From assembly GCA_040755395.1 (NCBI GenBank), contig JBFMAX010000005.1:172957-236956 (forward strand): a DNA stretch of 64,000 nucleotides. The letters run 5' to 3'. The DNA comes from Nitrospirota bacterium (GTDB lineage Bacteria; Nitrospirota; Nitrospiria; Nitrospirales; Nitrospiraceae). Below the pieces are notes generated by a model that ran no database searches, had not been told where the DNA came from, and worked only from the letters and a program-made list of their open reading frames with translations. Positions 1 through 8,948 of the stretch are shown piece by piece. The position numbers and the translations under genes were made by a program. How positions within the stretch are numbered: the first letter of the stretch is position 1; each line of letters starts with the position of its first letter.

Positions 1-657
1 GCCGGCGATCCGGCTTTCCAGTACGACTGCTTCGGGCTCGGTGCAGGATCCGGCAAACGGATCTTTTCCAGAAAGACCGAGCACCACGCGCTCAGCCTCG
101 CCGGCGGCTGGGGCTTGCTGATCGACTCGGAGGGCCACGACCGCTACCGCAGCTCGAATTTCTCGCAAGGGGCCGGCTACTTCTTCGGCGTCGGGATCAA
201 ATTGGATCTCGACGGCGACGATGAACACGCGGCCGCGCGCTACGGCCACGCAGCCGGCGCGCACGACGGCGTCGCGCTGTTCCTGGACTCGCACGGGGAC
301 GACCGCTACGACTCCACCGGGCCGTTTTACAACAACGGCGCGGCCTGGGACCGCAGCGTCACGTTGTTCATCGACGCAGGCCAAGGCAACGACGTCTACG
401 ACTTGCGCCGATCAACCGGCCTCGGCCGCGCCGACCACCGTTCGTGGAGTCTCTTCGTCGAAGAGGGCGGACGCGATCGCTATGCCGTTCCCGACGGCAT
501 GGGCATGGTCTCGGATCACAGCGTGAGCGGCTTTTTCGATCTGGCCGGGAACGACGAGTACATGCTGATCCCCACGCCGCCCTCCATAGACCGGGAACGG
601 CGAGGCAACGGGCGGATCATTTTGGATCGGGCTGGCGGCCTTTTCATCGACCGCTGA
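1..657 (+). CDS. C-terminal part of an Asp/Tyr-repeat protein (5' end outside window)
   Basis: The frame is open from base 1, so this is the 3' part of a longer gene; about 218 residues are visible. It carries at least five copies of a short motif of the form [hydrophobic]-x-D-x-x-G-x-D-x-Y (GHDRY, GDDRY, GNDVY, GRDRY, GNDEY), spaced about 25-35 residues apart and each preceded by a hydrophobic strand such as LFLDS, LFIDA or GFFDL. Such regular Asp-rich turns between short strands suggest a solenoid or beta-type repeat that may bind calcium; that is inference. No enzyme motif is visible. It is followed by a 186-bp gap and lon on the same strand. I do not recognise a named family. Confidence 0.75.
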   Translation, partial: AGDPAFQYDCFGLGAGSGKRIFSRKTEHHALSLAGGWGLLIDSEGHDRYRSSNFSQGAGYFFGVGIKLDLDGDDEHAAARYGHAAGAHDGVALFLDSHGDDRYDSTGPFYNNGAAWDRSVTLFIDAGQGNDVYDLRRSTGLGRADHRSWSLFVEEGGRDRYAVPDGMGMVSDHSVSGFFDLAGNDEYMLIPTPPSIDRERRGNGRIILDRAGGLFIDR

Positions 658-843
658 GCGACCGGCTGAAGAGCAGAATCCCGCGGCGCTCCGCTCGCAC
701 GCATCGCCGGCTGACAAGCTGAAATTGAGCTCAACTTGACTCACGCGAACCGGTGGCTATCTGATGTTCATTGCTGCTGAGCGCGTCACATGTGTGCCGT
801 TGTCGGCAGTCTCAATACTTGACAGCCACGCGGAGGGAAACCC

Positions 844-3246
844 ATGAACGATGAAGCGGTCCTGCTGCAATTGCCCGTCCTGCCGATCAAACGCACCGTC
901 CTGTTTCCCGGCGTCATGATGCCTCTGACGGTCGGGCGGGCGCGGTCCGTCGCCGCGGTGGAAGCGGCCATGAAGACGGAAGAGAAGACGCTTCTGATCG
1001 TGGCTCAACGCGATCCGCAGACGGAAGAGCCCGGTCTCGACGATCTCTATCCCATCGGGACGAAAGCGGTCATCAAGCAAGTCGGCCGCGCGCCGGAAGG
1101 CGTCCTGCATGTGCTGGTTCAGGGACTCGACCGTGCCGTGCTGTTGAAACTCGAACAGACCGAGCCCTTCATGCTCGCCCGCGTCCGGCACTCGCCGGTG
1201 GCGGAGGATTCCGGCACGGAGGTGGAGGCGTTGCATCGGGCCATCCAGGACCTCATGACGGATCTGCCGAAGCTCATCCAATCGCCCGGGATTCAGGAAG
1301 CCGTCACGGCGCTACGGAATGAAGACGACCCGGTGGCGCTCGCCTATCGTATCGCGTCGTTCCTCAACCTCACCGTGGAAGGGGAGCAACAGTTGCTGGA
1401 AGCGCAGACCCGGTCGGACTTGCTCCGCGGACTCTACGCCGCTCTGTCGCGGGAAATTCAGATTTTCCAACTGCGCGAGAAAATCGCCAGCGAAGCCCAG
1501 GCCAAGATCGGCAAGACGCAGCGCGAGTACATCCTGCGCGAGCAGTTGAAGGCGATCCAGCAGGAGTTGGGCGAATCGGAGAGCGAAGAAAGCGAGGTCG
1601 CGCACCTCAAGAAGCAGATCCAGGAGGCCGATCTTCCCGACCACGTGCGGAAAGAAGCAGAACGCGAGGTCGCGCGGCTCGCAAAGATTCCGCCGGCTTC
1701 GCCGGACCATCAGGTGATCCGCAGCTATCTGGAGCTGGTCCTCGAGCTGCCTTGGAAAAAGGCGTCGCAAGACAGCCTCGATCTTGCCCGCGTGCGCCAG
1801 GTCCTGGATGAGGACCATTACGGGATTAAAGAGGTCAAGGAACGCATCGTCGAGCACCTGGCGGTGTTGAAACTCAATCCCGGCGCGAAAGCGCCGATCC
1901 TCTGTCTGGTCGGCCCGCCGGGTGTGGGCAAGACCAGCCTGGGCCAGTCCATCGCGCGGGCGATGGGCCGGACTTTCGAGCGGTTCAGTCTCGGCGGCGT
2001 CCACGACGAAGCCGAACTGCGCGGCCACCGTCGGACCTACGTCGGCGCGTTGCCCGGCCGGATCATTCAGGCCATCCGTCGGGCCGGCGTGAACAATCCG
2101 GTGCTGATGCTGGATGAAGTGGACAAGATGGGCCGCGACTTCCGGGGCGACCCGGCGGCCGCGCTGTTGGAAATCCTCGACCCGGCGCAGAATCACACGT
2201 TCCGGGATCATTACCTGGATCTGCCGTTCGATCTGTCGAAGGTCTTCTTCATCACGACGGCGAACACGCTCGATCCGATCAGCCAGCCTCTGCTGGATCG
2301 GATGGAAGTGATCCGCCTGCCGGGCTACAGCGAACGGGAAAAGCTGGAGATCGCGGTCCGCTATCTCTGGCCGAGGCGGCTGAAGGAAGCCGGCCTGCAA
2401 CCGGAACTCGTCGCGTTGCCGAACGACGTGATCGAGCACATCATCAGCCGCTACACCCGGGAGGCGGGCGTGCGGCAACTGGAGCAGATGCTCGGCCGGT
2501 TGACGAGGAAGGTGGCGTTGAAGTTCGCCGATCAGCCGGACGACCACCCGCGCGAGCCGGTCACGATTGTAAAGGAGCAGCTCAACGACTGGCTCGGCTC
2601 CGAACGGTTCATGCCCGAAGAGGCGCGCAAGCAGCTTCCGCCCGGCGTGGCGACGGGCTTGGCCTGGACGCCGACCGGCGGAGACGTGCTGTACGTCGAG
2701 ACCAGCCTGCTCCCGGGCAGTCACGAGTTGACGCTGACCGGACAGTTGGGCGACGTGATGCAGGAATCCGCGCGAGCGGCGCGCAGCTACCTGTGGGCCC
2801 ATGCCGAGGCGATGGGGCTGGACATCTCCCGCTTCAAGCGGAACGGGGTCCATATTCATGTGCCGTCCGGCGCGATCCCTAAGGACGGCCCGTCCGCCGG
2901 CATCACGATGGCCACGGCCTTGGCGTCGGCCTACGTCGGCACGCCGGTCCGCAGCGATACGGCCATGACCGGGGAGATCAGCCTGAGCGGGTTGGTGCTG
3001 CCGGTCGGCGGGATCAAGGAAAAGATCCTGGCGGCGCACCGGGCCGGCATCAAGCGCATCGTCCTGCCCAAGGCCAACGAGAAGGACCTGAAGGACGTGC
3101 CGGAAGAAGTGCGGCAGGATCTTGAGTTCATTCTGGTGGAGAAGATCGAGGAAGTGCTGCAGGCCGCGTTCGCGTCGCGGCCTGACACCTCCGCCGCTCG
3201 CGAACCGACGGAAGGCGTCGAACCGGCGGTCGGTCTGCCGGCGTGA
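844..3246 (+). CDS. lon: ATP-dependent protease Lon
   Basis: Cytoplasmic AAA+ serine protease that degrades damaged and regulatory proteins. The 800-residue length is normal for LonA. Domains in order: N-terminal LON substrate-binding domain (about 10-205), coiled helical region, AAA+ module with Walker A GPPGVGKT near residue 357 and Walker B VLMLDEVDKM near 420, then the protease domain with catalytic Ser684 in KDGPSAG and Lys727 in GGIKEKI. The Ser-Lys spacing of 43 matches E. coli Lon S679/K722. ATG 844 is preceded by GGAGGG, and translation begins at the expected VLQLPVLPIK start of the LON domain. The C-terminal 30 residues are low complexity. All catalytic residues are present. Confidence 0.98.
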   Translation: MNDEAVLLQLPVLPIKRTVLFPGVMMPLTVGRARSVAAVEAAMKTEEKTLLIVAQRDPQTEEPGLDDLYPIGTKAVIKQVGRAPEGVLHVLVQGLDRAVLLKLEQTEPFMLARVRHSPVAEDSGTEVEALHRAIQDLMTDLPKLIQSPGIQEAVTALRNEDDPVALAYRIASFLNLTVEGEQQLLEAQTRSDLLRGLYAALSREIQIFQLREKIASEAQAKIGKTQREYILREQLKAIQQELGESESEESEVAHLKKQIQEADLPDHVRKEAEREVARLAKIPPASPDHQVIRSYLELVLELPWKKASQDSLDLARVRQVLDEDHYGIKEVKERIVEHLAVLKLNPGAKAPILCLVGPPGVGKTSLGQSIARAMGRTFERFSLGGVHDEAELRGHRRTYVGALPGRIIQAIRRAGVNNPVLMLDEVDKMGRDFRGDPAAALLEILDPAQNHTFRDHYLDLPFDLSKVFFITTANTLDPISQPLLDRMEVIRLPGYSEREKLEIAVRYLWPRRLKEAGLQPELVALPNDVIEHIISRYTREAGVRQLEQMLGRLTRKVALKFADQPDDHPREPVTIVKEQLNDWLGSERFMPEEARKQLPPGVATGLAWTPTGGDVLYVETSLLPGSHELTLTGQLGDVMQESARAARSYLWAHAEAMGLDISRFKRNGVHIHVPSGAIPKDGPSAGITMATALASAYVGTPVRSDTAMTGEISLSGLVLPVGGIKEKILAAHRAGIKRIVLPKANEKDLKDVPEEVRQDLEFILVEKIEEVLQAAFASRPDTSAAREPTEGVEPAVGLPA

Positions 3247-3319
3247 CGGAACACAGAGCCCGGCCATGCGCTGTCATGACCAGGCTCAGCCGTTCCCAGC
3301 CATCCCCGTCGGCGTCGTC

Positions 3320-3889
3320 TCACACCCGGGAACGTAGCTGCTTGTACCGGAAGCAGCGGACCGTGTGGTCGTTGACCATCCCGACCGCCTGCATGAAGGC
3401 ATAACAGATGGTCGAGCCGACGAATCGAAATCCTCGTCGTGTGAGGTCCTTGCTCATCGCGTCCGATTCACGCGTACGGGCGGGAATCTCCTTCAGCGAC
3501 CGCCGGCGGTTGACCTTGGGTTTGCCGCCGACGAATTGCCAGACGTAGGCGTCGAAACTGCCGAACTCCCGTTGCACTTGCAGGAAGGCTTTGGCGTTGT
3601 CGATCGCAGCCGCGATCTTGAGCCGGTTGCGGACGATGCCCGGATCGGTCAGCAGCCGCCGGATTTTCTTCCCGTCATACTCGGCTACGGCTTTGGCGTC
3701 GAACCCATCGAAGGCGGCGCGGTACGCGCCCCGCTTTTTCAGAATCGTCTCCCAGCTCAATCCCGCCTGAGCGCCTTCAAGAATCAGAAACTCGAACAGC
3801 CGCCGATCGTCGTGGACCGGCATGCCCCATTCCTCGTCGTGATACCGAGTCATCAGCTCGGTCTTCGCCCACTCGCAGCGGGTTTTCAT
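3320..3889 (-). CDS. tag: DNA-3-methyladenine glycosylase I
   Basis: Base-excision repair enzyme that removes 3-methyladenine from alkylated DNA. The 189-residue length is that of Tag. It starts with the family signature MKTRCEWAKT..YHDEEWG; the zinc ligands Cys5, His17 and the C-terminal HTVRC pair are present, as are the conserved LEGAQAGLSWETIL helix and the GFRFVGST region. The start ATG is preceded by GGAGGAGCCA. It is convergent with lon and seems to be a stand-alone gene. The last residues (KQLRSRV) may extend slightly past the family core. Confidence 0.96.
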   Translation of the reverse strand: MKTRCEWAKTELMTRYHDEEWGMPVHDDRRLFEFLILEGAQAGLSWETILKKRGAYRAAFDGFDAKAVAEYDGKKIRRLLTDPGIVRNRLKIAAAIDNAKAFLQVQREFGSFDAYVWQFVGGKPKVNRRRSLKEIPARTRESDAMSKDLTRRGFRFVGSTICYAFMQAVGMVNDHTVRCFRYKQLRSRV

Positions 3890-4438
3890 TGGCTCCTCCA
3901 GTCAGGGATCAATACTGGTGCCACTTGCCTGCGACGAAGTCAAGCGACGCTCCGCTTGACAAAAACCCGATCCGATCGGTCTGGCAAAAGAATGAACAAA
4001 TCGGTAAGCTACTCACATCTGGGACACCGCGCGTCGGGCAGTTCGCGCGAGTCGCGAGACTTGCCTAAGGTGCGAGCCTGTCGCTTTATCCTTTCAGCAG
4101 GTCGCGGCCGTACGCTCGAAAAGACCGTGTAAGAATCAACGGAACCAAACCGGCAGCACCATGCTTTTCCATAAGAAAATAGGTTCTTCAGGAAATCGTG
4201 TGGGTCTTTCTTTTTCCCTCTCCCTTGAGGGGAGAGGGGAGAATGAGGGTGAACGCCGGGGTTGGTGGACAAGACTGTGATGCCCATGGAGGCCCACGAT
4301 GTTTCTGAACAGGTCACGGCCCCATGCCGATCTCCCCCTCACCCGCACCCTTTTTCCCGCAGAGCGGGGGCGAGGGATGTCCCAGAGTTCTATACCCACA
4401 CAAGATCCGGAAGAGCCAGAAAATAGGAGGGCCCGGCG
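3890..4438. other. 549-bp intergenic region with GC hairpin
   Basis: No convincing gene. It holds a perfect 9-bp inverted repeat, CCCTCTCCC (4216-4224) and GGGAGAGGG (4230-4238), with a 5-nt loop and no following T-run. It belongs to the CCCTCTCCC/GGGAGAGGG-type GC-rich repeats also seen near 11155, 40040 and 50180. The divergent genes tag and msrB must both have their promoters here. An open frame from about 4009 to 4317 on the minus strand has no recognisable protein character. Confidence 0.5.
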
Positions 4439-4876
4439 ATGGATCAGAAGAAACCCGTGAAAGCGGTGTCGATTCCGGCGCAGATCGTCAAGGTGGTCAA
4501 GTCGGACGACGAATGGAGGAAACTGCTCACGCCCGAGCAGTACCAGGTGCTGCGGCACGAGGCGACGGAACGGGCGTTTACCGGCGCCTATCACGACAAC
4601 AAGGAGCCCGGCGTGTATCTGTGCGCGGGCTGCGACCTGCCGTTGTTCTCGTCGCAACACAAGTTCGACAGCGGCACCGGTTGGCCCAGCTTCTGGCAGC
4701 CGATCGCGCCCCACGTCATCGGGACCAAAACCGATTTCAAACTGTTCGTGCCGCGGACCGAAGTCCACTGCGCAAGGTGCGACGGCCACCAGGGACACGT
4801 GTTCAAAGACGGCCCGCCGCCGACCGGGCTGCGGTATTGCATCAACTCGGCGGCGCTGAAGTTCGTGCCGGCGTAA
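4439..4876 (+). CDS. msrB: Peptide-methionine (R)-S-oxide reductase
   Basis: Repairs methionine-R-sulfoxide in proteins using thioredoxin. The 145 residues cover a complete MsrB fold. Four zinc-binding cysteines form two CxxC pairs (Cys62/Cys65 and Cys111/Cys114), the substrate pocket motif SGTGWPSFWQP is intact, and the catalytic Cys134 sits in RYCINSAAL. ATG 4439 is preceded by TAGGAGGGCCCGGCG. No resolving cysteine of the common type is obvious, as in many zinc MsrBs. A short TCGTCAATGGTCAA-type repeat starts within a few bases of the stop codon. Confidence 0.96.
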   Translation: MDQKKPVKAVSIPAQIVKVVKSDDEWRKLLTPEQYQVLRHEATERAFTGAYHDNKEPGVYLCAGCDLPLFSSQHKFDSGTGWPSFWQPIAPHVIGTKTDFKLFVPRTEVHCARCDGHQGHVFKDGPPPTGLRYCINSAALKFVPA

Positions 4877-4878
4877 CC

Positions 4879-4907
4879 TTCGTCAATCGTCATTCGTCAA
4901 TGGTCAA
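4879..4907. repeat. TCGTCAATGGTCAA-type repeat after msrB
   Basis: Contains TTCGTCAATCGTCATTCG and then TCAATGGTCAA, a run of degenerate 7-10 bp words. It begins a few bases after the msrB stop codon. The same words recur around 13914-13994 between rph and rdgB. Confidence 0.6.
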
Positions 4908-5003
4908 CCGAAAGGAACAGTTTCCCGCGATTGCCGGTCGACCGTAGAGCCAACCTAGCCGTCTCTCTTGACCGTGCCCGGCAAGGAGGACTAGACTGCC
5001 GCC

Positions 5004-5387
5004 ATGCCGATCAAGCTGATTTTTCTCGCCGCCTTCTGCTTCGCCGCCCTGCCCGCCTGGGCTGATGACCGTCCGAACTCGTTGCACTTTGATTCGGACA
5101 TCGCCGACACCTTGCTCTATGAGCTGGCGGGAAGGGCGTTGGACGCGTTTCACGACCACCTGGATCTGCAGGGCTCGGTCGAATCCGACGACCAGACGCA
5201 GGAGCGGCGCGGACATCTCACGTTCAAGTTTTATCCAAAAGGCAAATCCCGCTCCGGCGAGCACATCACGGGCGAGACGACGTTCCGCTTTTCTATCGAT
5301 CCCGATCACCCGTCCTTGCATTTCGAGTTCAAATCCTCAAAAGATTCCACCGGTAAGCCGCGCCTGCTTCCGGATGACGCCATCTGA
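5004..5387 (+). CDS. Small secreted protein, unknown
   Basis: 127 residues beginning with a clear Sec signal peptide (MPIKLIFLAAFCFAALPAWA, cleavage after AWA). The mature part of about 107 residues is polar, with few cysteines and several beta-strand-like segments (GHLTFKFYPKGK, ETTFRFSI, SLHFEFK), suggesting a small periplasmic beta protein. AAGGAGG lies about 13 bp upstream of the ATG, slightly long for a ribosome binding site. I do not recognise a family. Confidence 0.65.
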   Translation: MPIKLIFLAAFCFAALPAWADDRPNSLHFDSDIADTLLYELAGRALDAFHDHLDLQGSVESDDQTQERRGHLTFKFYPKGKSRSGEHITGETTFRFSIDPDHPSLHFEFKSSKDSTGKPRLLPDDAI

Positions 5388-5533
5388 CCGTCCGGCGCCA
5401 CCGAACCCTCAGACTCCATCTACGCCGGGCGACCCGTAAGAGGCGAACGCGCGTCGCGAATCGCAGGCTCTGCACTGCCAGTCAACAGTAGGATAGAATT
5501 TTTGTGCGGCTTCCCGTTGGATGTGCGCCTGCC

Positions 5534-6220
5534 ATGGATACCCGGCCACGCTGGATCATGCTGGCTCTCTATACAGCCGGAATGGCGTGGGCCGAATCGG
5601 CGACGGTGTTCTATCTGCGTACCCTTGTCGGTCGCGTGGACCCATACCGGCCGCACCCGATTCCTGTGCGCGCCGATCTGCTTTGGGTCGAGTTCGTCAG
5701 GGAAGCCGCCACGTTAGTGATGCTTGCCGCCGTCGCATGGCTGGCCGGCCGAACGAGCCGAAGTCGTTTCGGCTGCTTCCTGATCGCTTTCGGAATCTGG
5801 GACATTCTGTACTATGTCTTTCTGCACGTGATCAGCGGCTGGCCCCGGTCACCCTTGGACTGGGACATCTTGTTCCTGATCCCTCTGCCTTGGTGGGGGC
5901 CGGTGTTGGCGCCGGCGACCATCGCGCTCGTCATGATCGCGGGCGGGACTCTGCTTTGCCGGGCCGAGCAAGTGGAACCGGCGCTCAGACCCCGGCGCTG
6001 GACCTGGGGCCTGAGCCTCTTCGGCGTGGCTCTGGCACTCTATGTGTTTATGGCTGACGCGATCAGCGTAGCGGCCGAGGGGATGGAAGCGATAAACACC
6101 GTGAGGCCCGTAGGGTTCAACTGGCCGCTCTTCCTGTTGGCCGTCGTGGCCATGACCGCCCCGTTCATCGACCTGGCCGGCCGACTTCACGTCCGGGCGG
6201 CTCGTGCACGGGGATCTTAG
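5534..6220 (+). CDS. Multi-pass membrane protein, unknown
   Basis: 228 residues from ATG 5534; the in-frame ATG at 5504 would add ten residues without an obvious reason. About five or six hydrophobic helices are visible: WIMLALYTAGMAWAE, VREAATLVMLAAVAWLAG, FGCFLIAFGIWDILYYVFLH, WWGPVLAPATIALVMIAGG, WGLSLFGVALALYVFMAD and WPLFLLAVVAMTAPFID. Residues WD in the third helix and PWWGP before the fourth could be functional, but no known transporter or enzyme signature is seen. It is convergent with the following cyclase gene, with only 6 bp between them. Confidence 0.75.
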   Translation: MDTRPRWIMLALYTAGMAWAESATVFYLRTLVGRVDPYRPHPIPVRADLLWVEFVREAATLVMLAAVAWLAGRTSRSRFGCFLIAFGIWDILYYVFLHVISGWPRSPLDWDILFLIPLPWWGPVLAPATIALVMIAGGTLLCRAEQVEPALRPRRWTWGLSLFGVALALYVFMADAISVAAEGMEAINTVRPVGFNWPLFLLAVVAMTAPFIDLAGRLHVRAARARGS

Positions 6221-6226
6221 CCCCCG

Positions 6227-7009
6227 CTACGGCAGGATGGCGATGATCCGCACCGGCCCGCCGGTGCCGCCCTTGATCTTGATCGGCAGCGCGATCAGCA
6301 TGGCCCCGGTGGGCGGCAGCTTGTCGAGGTTGGCGATGTTTTCGAGGCCATATACGTCGGCGCCGTTGAGAATCCGGTGCACGATGAAATCGCGGGACTG
6401 CCCATAGTCGATGCTGGCCGTATCGATGCCGACACCGTCGATCCTTCGCTCCGTGAGCAGAAATTCCGCGGCTTCCTTCGAGAAACCGGGAAAATGAAGC
6501 GTCGCGGGATCATGCGGCGTGTCGGTCCCGAAATACTTTTTCCGGTCCGGCCAATACCTGGCCCACCCGGTTCGCAGGACAACGATCGCGCCGTCGGGGA
6601 TGCGCCCGTGACGCCGCTCCCAGGCCGCGATGTCCGCCACCGTCAACCGGTAGTCCCGGTCCTGTTCGACAACCTTCGTGACGTCGATCACCACAGCAGG
6701 ACCGACCAGTTTCCGCAGCGGAATCTCGTCCACGGGCAGACGGCCCTGGCCGAAATGGATCGGCGCATCGATGTGCGTCCCGCCGTGTTCCGAGGTAGCG
6801 AAGTCGGCGGAGGCGTACCAGTACCCGCCCGGCGTCATGCCCCACGACGTCTTCTCCCATGAGAACGGCTTATTCGTCGGCCAGGCCACGGTGTGTTCGT
6901 CGAAAGGATGGGTGAGATCGACCAGCTTGCTCTCGTCGATCTGCGCCGACACCATGCAAGGCCATGCCATCATGAACAACCCAATGAGCCATATGCCCTT
7001 CATTTGCAT
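6227..7009 (-). CDS. Secreted cyclase/kynurenine formamidase-family hydrolase
   Basis: Metal-dependent hydrolase of the cyclase (PF04199) family, which includes bacterial kynurenine formamidase KynB and isatin hydrolase. The signature HGGTHIDAPIHF with the metal-binding His/Asp residues is intact, as is a downstream G(I)DTASIDYG segment. I chose ATG 7009 because GGAGG lies five bases upstream; the open frame extends eight codons further. The N-terminus (MKGIWLIGLFMMAWPCMVSA) is a signal peptide, so the enzyme acts in the periplasm, unlike KynB of tryptophan catabolism. No other kynurenine-pathway gene is nearby, so the substrate is unknown. Confidence 0.85.
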   Translation of the reverse strand: MQMKGIWLIGLFMMAWPCMVSAQIDESKLVDLTHPFDEHTVAWPTNKPFSWEKTSWGMTPGGYWYASADFATSEHGGTHIDAPIHFGQGRLPVDEIPLRKLVGPAVVIDVTKVVEQDRDYRLTVADIAAWERRHGRIPDGAIVVLRTGWARYWPDRKKYFGTDTPHDPATLHFPGFSKEAAEFLLTERRIDGVGIDTASIDYGQSRDFIVHRILNGADVYGLENIANLDKLPPTGAMLIALPIKIKGGTGGPVRIIAILP

Positions 7010-7182
7010 ATCCGCCTCCGTTCGTTGGCTCACTTCTATAGCACGGCGCGCGGTTTGCGACCAGCCGGACCGCTCATTTGCTGGCGGAGGTATTCAAGAA
7101 GAGGAGCAATGCCAAGCTTGTCGGGGAGACACCGGGAAACAGCCGTTAGGATGGATCCAAAGGCAGGAGCGATGGGAAAATA

Positions 7183-7596
7183 TTACGCGGAGCGTTTGAT
7201 GACTTCGTGGACTTTTTCGGCCAACACCTCTTGCGTGTACGGCTTCGGAAGAAACCAGCCGCCCATGATCCCTTCGAAGTTTTTCGCCGAGACGATCCCT
7301 GACGTAAAGAGGACCGGGAGGGTCGGGCACAGGACCCGAAGCTGCTGGGCCAGCACGGGGCCGCTCATGCGGGGCATGACAATATCAGCCACCAGGAGAT
7401 GAACAGCTCCTGCATGAGCCTGAAACGTTCGGATGGCTTCCTCTCCATCAACCGCCCGCAGGACCCGGTAACCCTGCTTTTCCAGCATCCATCCGGTCAG
7501 GCAGCAGATCGCCCGCTCGTCATCCACCACCAGAACCGTTGTGGAGGGAGCATGCATCCCGGTCGAAGCCTGCGGCTCTTTCGATAAAGCAGCCAT
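7183..7596 (-). CDS. Stand-alone response-regulator receiver protein
   Basis: 137 residues from ATG 7596, chosen because GGGAGG lies five bases upstream; the longer open frame to 7740 would overlap the divergent RuBisCO-like gene. A single REC domain is present: acidic pocket VVDDE, phospho-acceptor Asp in LLVADIVMPRMSG, Ser in LFTSG, and Lys in FLPKPY. There is no output domain, so it probably acts by protein-protein interaction downstream of a hybrid kinase encoded elsewhere. The layout (TVLVVDDE..MLEKQGY) resembles receiver domains of hybrid histidine kinases. Confidence 0.9.
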   Translation of the reverse strand: MAALSKEPQASTGMHAPSTTVLVVDDERAICCLTGWMLEKQGYRVLRAVDGEEAIRTFQAHAGAVHLLVADIVMPRMSGPVLAQQLRVLCPTLPVLFTSGIVSAKNFEGIMGGWFLPKPYTQEVLAEKVHEVIKRSA

Positions 7597-7738
7597 CGTC
7601 GCCTCCCGCATCACCCAGTTTAACGTGTAGCACCCAAACTTCGAACCGTCAAAAGCTGACATCCGCCCCGTTTCCAGGGTACGCTTGGCGTATCCGTCCC
7701 AGCTTTCGCGACTGACGCGACCGCTGAGGCACAATGCC

Positions 7739-8884
7739 ATGACTTCCGATCCGCAGACAACACTCTCCGGAACACGCTTTCATGTCGCCTACCACGTGCG
7801 AGGTCCGGAGGCGGAAGCTCGGGCCAAGGCGGATCTGATCTGCATCGATCAGACGGTGGAAGCGCCGGAGGAAATCCTGCCGGCCGGCACGATTCGCGAC
7901 GAGATTCTTGGACGGATCGAAGGTTTCCGTTCTCTCGGCGCCGACCGGCACGAGGCCGTGATCAGCTTTCCCGTTGAGCTGCTGACCGACGACTGTTCGC
8001 AACTTCTCAACGTGGTCTTTGGAATCAGCAGCCTGAAGCCGGGCGTCCGGGTGACAGAGATCTCGCTCCCCGAACAAGTCCTGCAAGGACGGCCCGGCCC
8101 CCGCTTCGGCCGGATCGGCTTGCGCGTGTTGGTCGACGTTCCCGACCGGCCTCTCGTCTGCGGCGTACTGAAACCCTTGGGCCTTTCACCCGCCGCCCTC
8201 GCCGACCTGGCCTATCAGTTTGCGCTCGGCGGGCTCGACCTCGTTAAGGACGACCAAAGCCTGGGCGACCAGCCGTTCTGTCCCTTTCGCGAACGAGTGC
8301 AACGTTGCGCCGAGGCGGTCGCCAAAGCCAATCGAGAAACCGGACGAAATTGCCTCTACGTACCCCATGTAAGCGGACCGTGGGAGACGATGCATGAGCG
8401 CTGCTTGATCGCCGAAAAAGCCGGGGCGGGCGGGCTGCTGATCTGTCCGGGACTGACCGGGTACGACGGGCTCCGCCTCATCGCGCAGGACGACGGGATC
8501 GGGCTGCCCATCCTCAGTCACCCCGCGATGTTGGGCACGTACTACGTTGATCCCGACAGCGGCATCGCGCCTCCGGTATTGTTCGGCCGACTGCCCCGCC
8601 TCGCCGGCGCCGACGCCAGCATCTACCCGACCTTCGGGCTGGACTTTCCCATCACCCGGGACGAGTGCCGGCACATCGCCGCCGTGACCGCCGTTCCGTG
8701 GGGCCGTCTCAAGCCGATCTTCCCGACCGCCGCAGGGCGGATGGGATTCGATCGGATCAAGGACATGCGCGACCTTTACGGCGACGACGTGCTGTTCATC
8801 TTGGGAAGCAGCATCCAGCGTGATACGGATGGATTGGTGAAAGCTTGTCGCAGGTTCATCCAAGCAGTCGGAGGACAGGTGTAG
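7739..8884 (+). CDS. RuBisCO-like protein (form IV)
   Basis: 381 residues homologous to the RuBisCO large subunit. ATG 7739 leaves a 142-bp divergent promoter region to the receiver gene. Compared with true RuBisCO: Lys145 (spinach K175) is kept but the loop is one residue shorter and K177 is lost; Lys170 in GGLDLVKDDQ corresponds to the carbamylated K201 and Asp172 to D203, but E204 is replaced by Gln173; His261 corresponds to H294 but H298 is Leu; the loop-6 lysine is absent (YPTFGLDF region) and the S379 region reads FPTAAGRMG. These changes exclude RuBP carboxylase activity. The form IV family includes enolases and isomerases of sulfur salvage; the reaction here is unknown. A B12-type radical SAM gene follows 64 bp downstream. 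Confidence 0.9.
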   Translation: MTSDPQTTLSGTRFHVAYHVRGPEAEARAKADLICIDQTVEAPEEILPAGTIRDEILGRIEGFRSLGADRHEAVISFPVELLTDDCSQLLNVVFGISSLKPGVRVTEISLPEQVLQGRPGPRFGRIGLRVLVDVPDRPLVCGVLKPLGLSPAALADLAYQFALGGLDLVKDDQSLGDQPFCPFRERVQRCAEAVAKANRETGRNCLYVPHVSGPWETMHERCLIAEKAGAGGLLICPGLTGYDGLRLIAQDDGIGLPILSHPAMLGTYYVDPDSGIAPPVLFGRLPRLAGADASIYPTFGLDFPITRDECRHIAAVTAVPWGRLKPIFPTAAGRMGFDRIKDMRDLYGDDVLFILGSSIQRDTDGLVKACRRFIQAVGGQV

Positions 8885-8948
8885 TCGGAGCCGGCGCAAT
8901 CCCGATGTGACCTGGCGGCCAGGCTGATCGATGTGATATTCCGATTCC

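Noticed and set aside
1312..3267. 651-codon open frame on the minus strand opposite lon
   Set aside because: Shadow of the lon coding frame; His/Arg/Asp-rich composition, no domain, and complete overlap with an unmistakable gene.
7739..8884. Functional RuBisCO large subunit
   Set aside because: Loss of the loop-6 lysine, K177 and the E204 ligand rules out carboxylation; no small subunit or phosphoribulokinase is nearby.
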